A stretch of 14,037 nucleotides of DNA from assembly GCA_016937725.1 (NCBI GenBank), contig JAFGVZ010000171.1:1-14037 (forward strand). Reading direction: 5' to 3'. Below, piece by piece: positions 11,582 to 14,037 of the stretch; position 1 is the first letter of the stretch; each line of letters starts with the position of its first letter. The stretch comes from Paracoccaceae bacterium. Lineage in GTDB: Bacteria > Pseudomonadota > Alphaproteobacteria > Rhodobacterales > Rhodobacteraceae. The notes below the pieces were generated by a model that was not told the origin of the DNA, did not search any database, and saw nothing but the letters and a program-made list of their open reading frames with translations. Both the position numbers and the translations under genes were made by a program.

Positions 11582-14037
11582 ATGCTGGGTCTTGGTGCAG
11601 TATCGAAAAAGATCTTTGGCACGGCGAATGACCGCAAGGTCAAGGCAGTCCGCCCGCTGGTGGCCCAGATCAACGCGCTAGAGCCGGAGTTCGAGGCGCT
11701 GTCGGACGATGGTTTGATTGCCAAGACCGAAGAGTTGAAGGCGCGCGTGGCCGAAGGTGCCAGCCTTGACGACGTGCTGGTCGAAGCCTTTGCCAATTGC
11801 CGCGAGGGGGCGCGCCGCGCGCTGGGCCTGCGCGCGTTCGATGTGCAGCTGATTGGTGGCATCTTCCTGCACCAAGGCAATATTGCCGAAATGAAAACGG
11901 GCGAAGGCAAGACGCTGGTGGCCACTTTTCCCGCTTACTTGAACGCGTTGGCGGGCAAGGGCGTGCATGTCGTGACGGTGAACGACTACCTCGCGCAGCG
12001 CGATTCGGCGTGGATGGGCAAAGTCTTTGCCAAGCTCGGGATGCGCACCGGCGTTGTCTATTCGCAGCAACCCGACCACGAAAAGCCTGACGCCTATAGT
12101 GCCGATGTGACCTATGCCACGAATAACGAACTGGGCTTCGATTACCTGCGCGACAATATGCGCATGCGTCTGGAAGACATGAACCAGCGCCCGCATTTCT
12201 TTGCCATCGTGGACGAGGTCGATTCGATCCTGATCGACGAAGCGCGCACGCCGCTGATTATTTCCGGCCCGGCAGATGACCGCTCGGAACTTTACGTCAA
12301 GGTGAACGCGCTGATCCCCAACCTGACGTCAGAGCATTTCACGCTGGATGAGAAGCTGCGCAACACCACCCTGACCGAAGAGGGCAACGAGTTTATCGAG
12401 CAGCAATTGCGCGAAGCCGGAATGCTGGAAGACGGGATGTCGCTTTATGACCCGGAAGCAGCCTCGCTCGTGCACCATGTAAACCAAGGTCTGCGCGCGC
12501 ATAAACTGTTCCACAAAGACCAGAATTACATCGTGCGCGACAATCAGGTGGTGCTGATCGACGAATTCACGGGCCGTATGATGACGGGTCGGCGCCTGTC
12601 CGAAGGCCTGCACCAAGCGATTGAGGCGAAGGAAGGCGTGGCCATCCAGCCGGAAAACGTGACCTATGCCTCTGTCACCTTCCAGAATTATTTCCGCATG
12701 TATAAAAAACTGGCGGGCATGACCGGCACTGCCAGCACCGAAGCGCCGGAATTCAGGGAAATCTATGATCTGGGCGTGGTCGAGATTCCGACCAACTTGC
12801 CCATCGCCCGCAAGGACGAGGACGACCAAGTCTACCGCACCGCTGCCGAAAAGCTGAAAGGCGTGCTGGAAGAAATTCGCACCGCCAACGCAAAGGGCCA
12901 GCCGATCCTTGTGGGCACGACATCTATTGAGAAGTCGGAAGAATTGTCGGCCATGCTGAAAGCAGCAGGTATCACGCACAACGTTCTGAACGCGCGTCAG
13001 CACGAGCAGGAAGCGCAGATCGTGGCCGATGCGGGCCGTTTGGGCGCGGTCACGATTGCCACCAACATGGCCGGTCGCGGCACCGACATTCAGCTTGGCG
13101 GCAACGTTGACATGCGCGTCATGCAGGCTTTGGCGGAAAACCCCGAAGCAGACCCTGCTGAGACCCGCGCCCGGATTGAAGCGGAAGTGGCTGACGAGAA
13201 GCAAAAGGTCAAAGATGCGGGTGGGTTGTTCGTGCTGGCGACCGAGCGCCACGAAAGCCGCCGGATCGACAACCAGTTGCGCGGTCGTTCCGGCCGTCAG
13301 GGCGATCCGGGCCGGTCGGTGTTCTTCCTGTCGCTGGAAGATGACCTGATGCGCATTTTCGGGTCCGAACGTTTGGACAAAGTGCTGTCTACCCTTGGCA
13401 TGAAAGAGGGCGAGGCGATCATTCACCCATGGGTGAACAAATCGCTGGAAAAAGCCCAAGCCAAGGTCGAAGGCCGCAACTTCGACATGCGCAAGGAATT
13501 GCTGAAATACGATAATGTCATGAACGAGCAGCGCCGCGTCATTTTCGACCAGCGCCGTGACATCATGCAGGCCGATGACCTGTCAGAGATTACGGGCGAT
13601 ATGCGGCACCAAGTGATCGACGATCTGGTCGACGAGTTCATGCCGCCCAAATCCTATTCCGAGCAATGGGACATGGACGGCTTGCAAACCGCGCTGCGCG
13701 ACAAGTTGGGGCTGGATCTGCCCGCGACAGCTTGGGGCGAAGAAGATGGCGTCGACCAAGAGGTGGTGCGCGAGCGTGTTGCCGAAGCCTCTGACGCGCT
13801 GATGGCCCAAAAAGAGCAAGCTTTCGGCCCCGAAACCCTGCGTTCGCTTGAAAAGCAGGTTCTTCTGGAAACCATCGACCGCAAATGGCGCGAACATCTT
13901 CTGATGCTGGACCACCTGCGCTCTGCCGTGCGTTTCCGGGGCTATGCGCAGAAAGACCCGCTTAACGAATACAAGGCCGAAGGCTTTGTTCTGTTTGAAA
14001 CCATGCTTAATTCGCTGCGCGAAGATGTGTCGCAATA
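11582..14037 (+). CDS. secA: Preprotein translocase ATPase SecA, C-terminal end beyond the window
   Basis: Motor ATPase that drives unfolded preproteins through SecYEG across the inner membrane. The 818 visible residues run in one open frame to the window edge. Motifs: Walker A MKTGEGKT (104-111), preprotein-binding entry LGFDYLRDNM, Walker B DEVD (211-214) followed by SILIDEARTPL, TFQNYFRMYKKLAGMTGTA, TNMAGRGTDI, RRIDNQLRGRSGRQGDPG (Arg finger region), and the helical scaffold/wing segments with TIDRKWREHLLMLDHLR. Start ATG at 11582 has GGAGAG a few bases upstream and gives the family N-terminus MLGLGAVSKKIFGTANDRKV. Full-length proteins have about 900 residues, so some 80 are missing, including the C-terminal linker and the zinc-binding tail. 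It is divergent from the PpiC-type gene, 212 bases apart. The 75-residue overlapping frame at 11454-11681 has no signal peptide and does not look like SecM. Confidence 0.97.
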   Translation, partial: MLGLGAVSKKIFGTANDRKVKAVRPLVAQINALEPEFEALSDDGLIAKTEELKARVAEGASLDDVLVEAFANCREGARRALGLRAFDVQLIGGIFLHQGNIAEMKTGEGKTLVATFPAYLNALAGKGVHVVTVNDYLAQRDSAWMGKVFAKLGMRTGVVYSQQPDHEKPDAYSADVTYATNNELGFDYLRDNMRMRLEDMNQRPHFFAIVDEVDSILIDEARTPLIISGPADDRSELYVKVNALIPNLTSEHFTLDEKLRNTTLTEEGNEFIEQQLREAGMLEDGMSLYDPEAASLVHHVNQGLRAHKLFHKDQNYIVRDNQVVLIDEFTGRMMTGRRLSEGLHQAIEAKEGVAIQPENVTYASVTFQNYFRMYKKLAGMTGTASTEAPEFREIYDLGVVEIPTNLPIARKDEDDQVYRTAAEKLKGVLEEIRTANAKGQPILVGTTSIEKSEELSAMLKAAGITHNVLNARQHEQEAQIVADAGRLGAVTIATNMAGRGTDIQLGGNVDMRVMQALAENPEADPAETRARIEAEVADEKQKVKDAGGLFVLATERHESRRIDNQLRGRSGRQGDPGRSVFFLSLEDDLMRIFGSERLDKVLSTLGMKEGEAIIHPWVNKSLEKAQAKVEGRNFDMRKELLKYDNVMNEQRRVIFDQRRDIMQADDLSEITGDMRHQVIDDLVDEFMPPKSYSEQWDMDGLQTALRDKLGLDLPATAWGEEDGVDQEVVRERVAEASDALMAQKEQAFGPETLRSLEKQVLLETIDRKWREHLLMLDHLRSAVRFRGYAQKDPLNEYKAEGFVLFETMLNSLREDVSQ

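Noticed and set aside
11454..11681. 75-residue frame overlapping the secA start, considered as a SecM-like regulator
   Set aside because: It has no signal peptide and no arrest-like motif, runs 100 bases into secA in another frame, and is Arg/Ala/Trp-rich as expected for a GC-rich shadow.
12329..13459. 376-residue minus-strand open frame inside secA
   Set aside because: secA motifs are intact across the whole stretch; the antisense frame is His/Phe/Arg-rich, with no domain and no ribosome site noticed.

Overview
The window looks like chromosomal DNA of an alphaproteobacterium of the order Rhodobacterales (Rhodobacter/Roseobacter group). I infer this from the high GC content, the protein family variants (SoeABC-type molybdoenzyme, Fur/Mur regulator, ArgJ, SecA, a thioredoxin-TPR chaperedoxin with an intact CGPC) and the gene order secA / PpiC / argJ / mutT. 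No database search was possible. I see no mobile element, CRISPR array, tRNA or rRNA. Genes are tightly packed: the longest stretch without a gene is the 212-base secA/PpiC divergent region.

Layout. Positions 1-378 (minus): a Fur/Mur-family metalloregulator cut by the window edge. 453-890 (minus): a YidB/DUF937 protein with its own recognisable promoter. 951-5575 (minus): a four-gene operon for a membrane-bound molybdenum iron-sulfur oxidoreductase, most likely the cytoplasmic-facing sulfite dehydrogenase SoeABC. It runs soeA (catalytic), an unlisted 45-residue single-membrane-helix gene, soeB (four [4Fe-4S] clusters) and soeC (quinone-side membrane anchor), with overlaps or near-contact between the last three genes. 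A 158-base divergent region holding an extended inverted repeat separates it from the plus-strand run: xthA (exonuclease III), a CnoX-like chaperedoxin, a LON-N-terminal-domain protein and a Trm112-like protein (5734-8348).

A strong two-way hairpin (8361-8394) separates that run from a minus-strand run that, read in its own direction, is PpiC-type peptidyl-prolyl isomerase, argJ (arginine biosynthesis), mutT (8-oxo-dGTP clean-up) and a 45-residue highly basic small protein gene with no acidic residues. secA (plus, 11582 onward, C-terminal end missing) diverges from the PpiC gene with what looks like abutting promoters.

Themes: sulfur/energy metabolism (soe), DNA repair and nucleotide-pool hygiene (xthA, mutT), protein export and folding (secA, PpiC, CnoX), arginine synthesis (argJ) and metal homeostasis (fur/mur). 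Most genes are ordinary housekeeping genes. The parts most worth a second look are the two small genes too short for usual ORF cut-offs (2559-2696 and 8418-8555), the inverted repeat between soeA and xthA, and the terminator placed directly against the argJ start.
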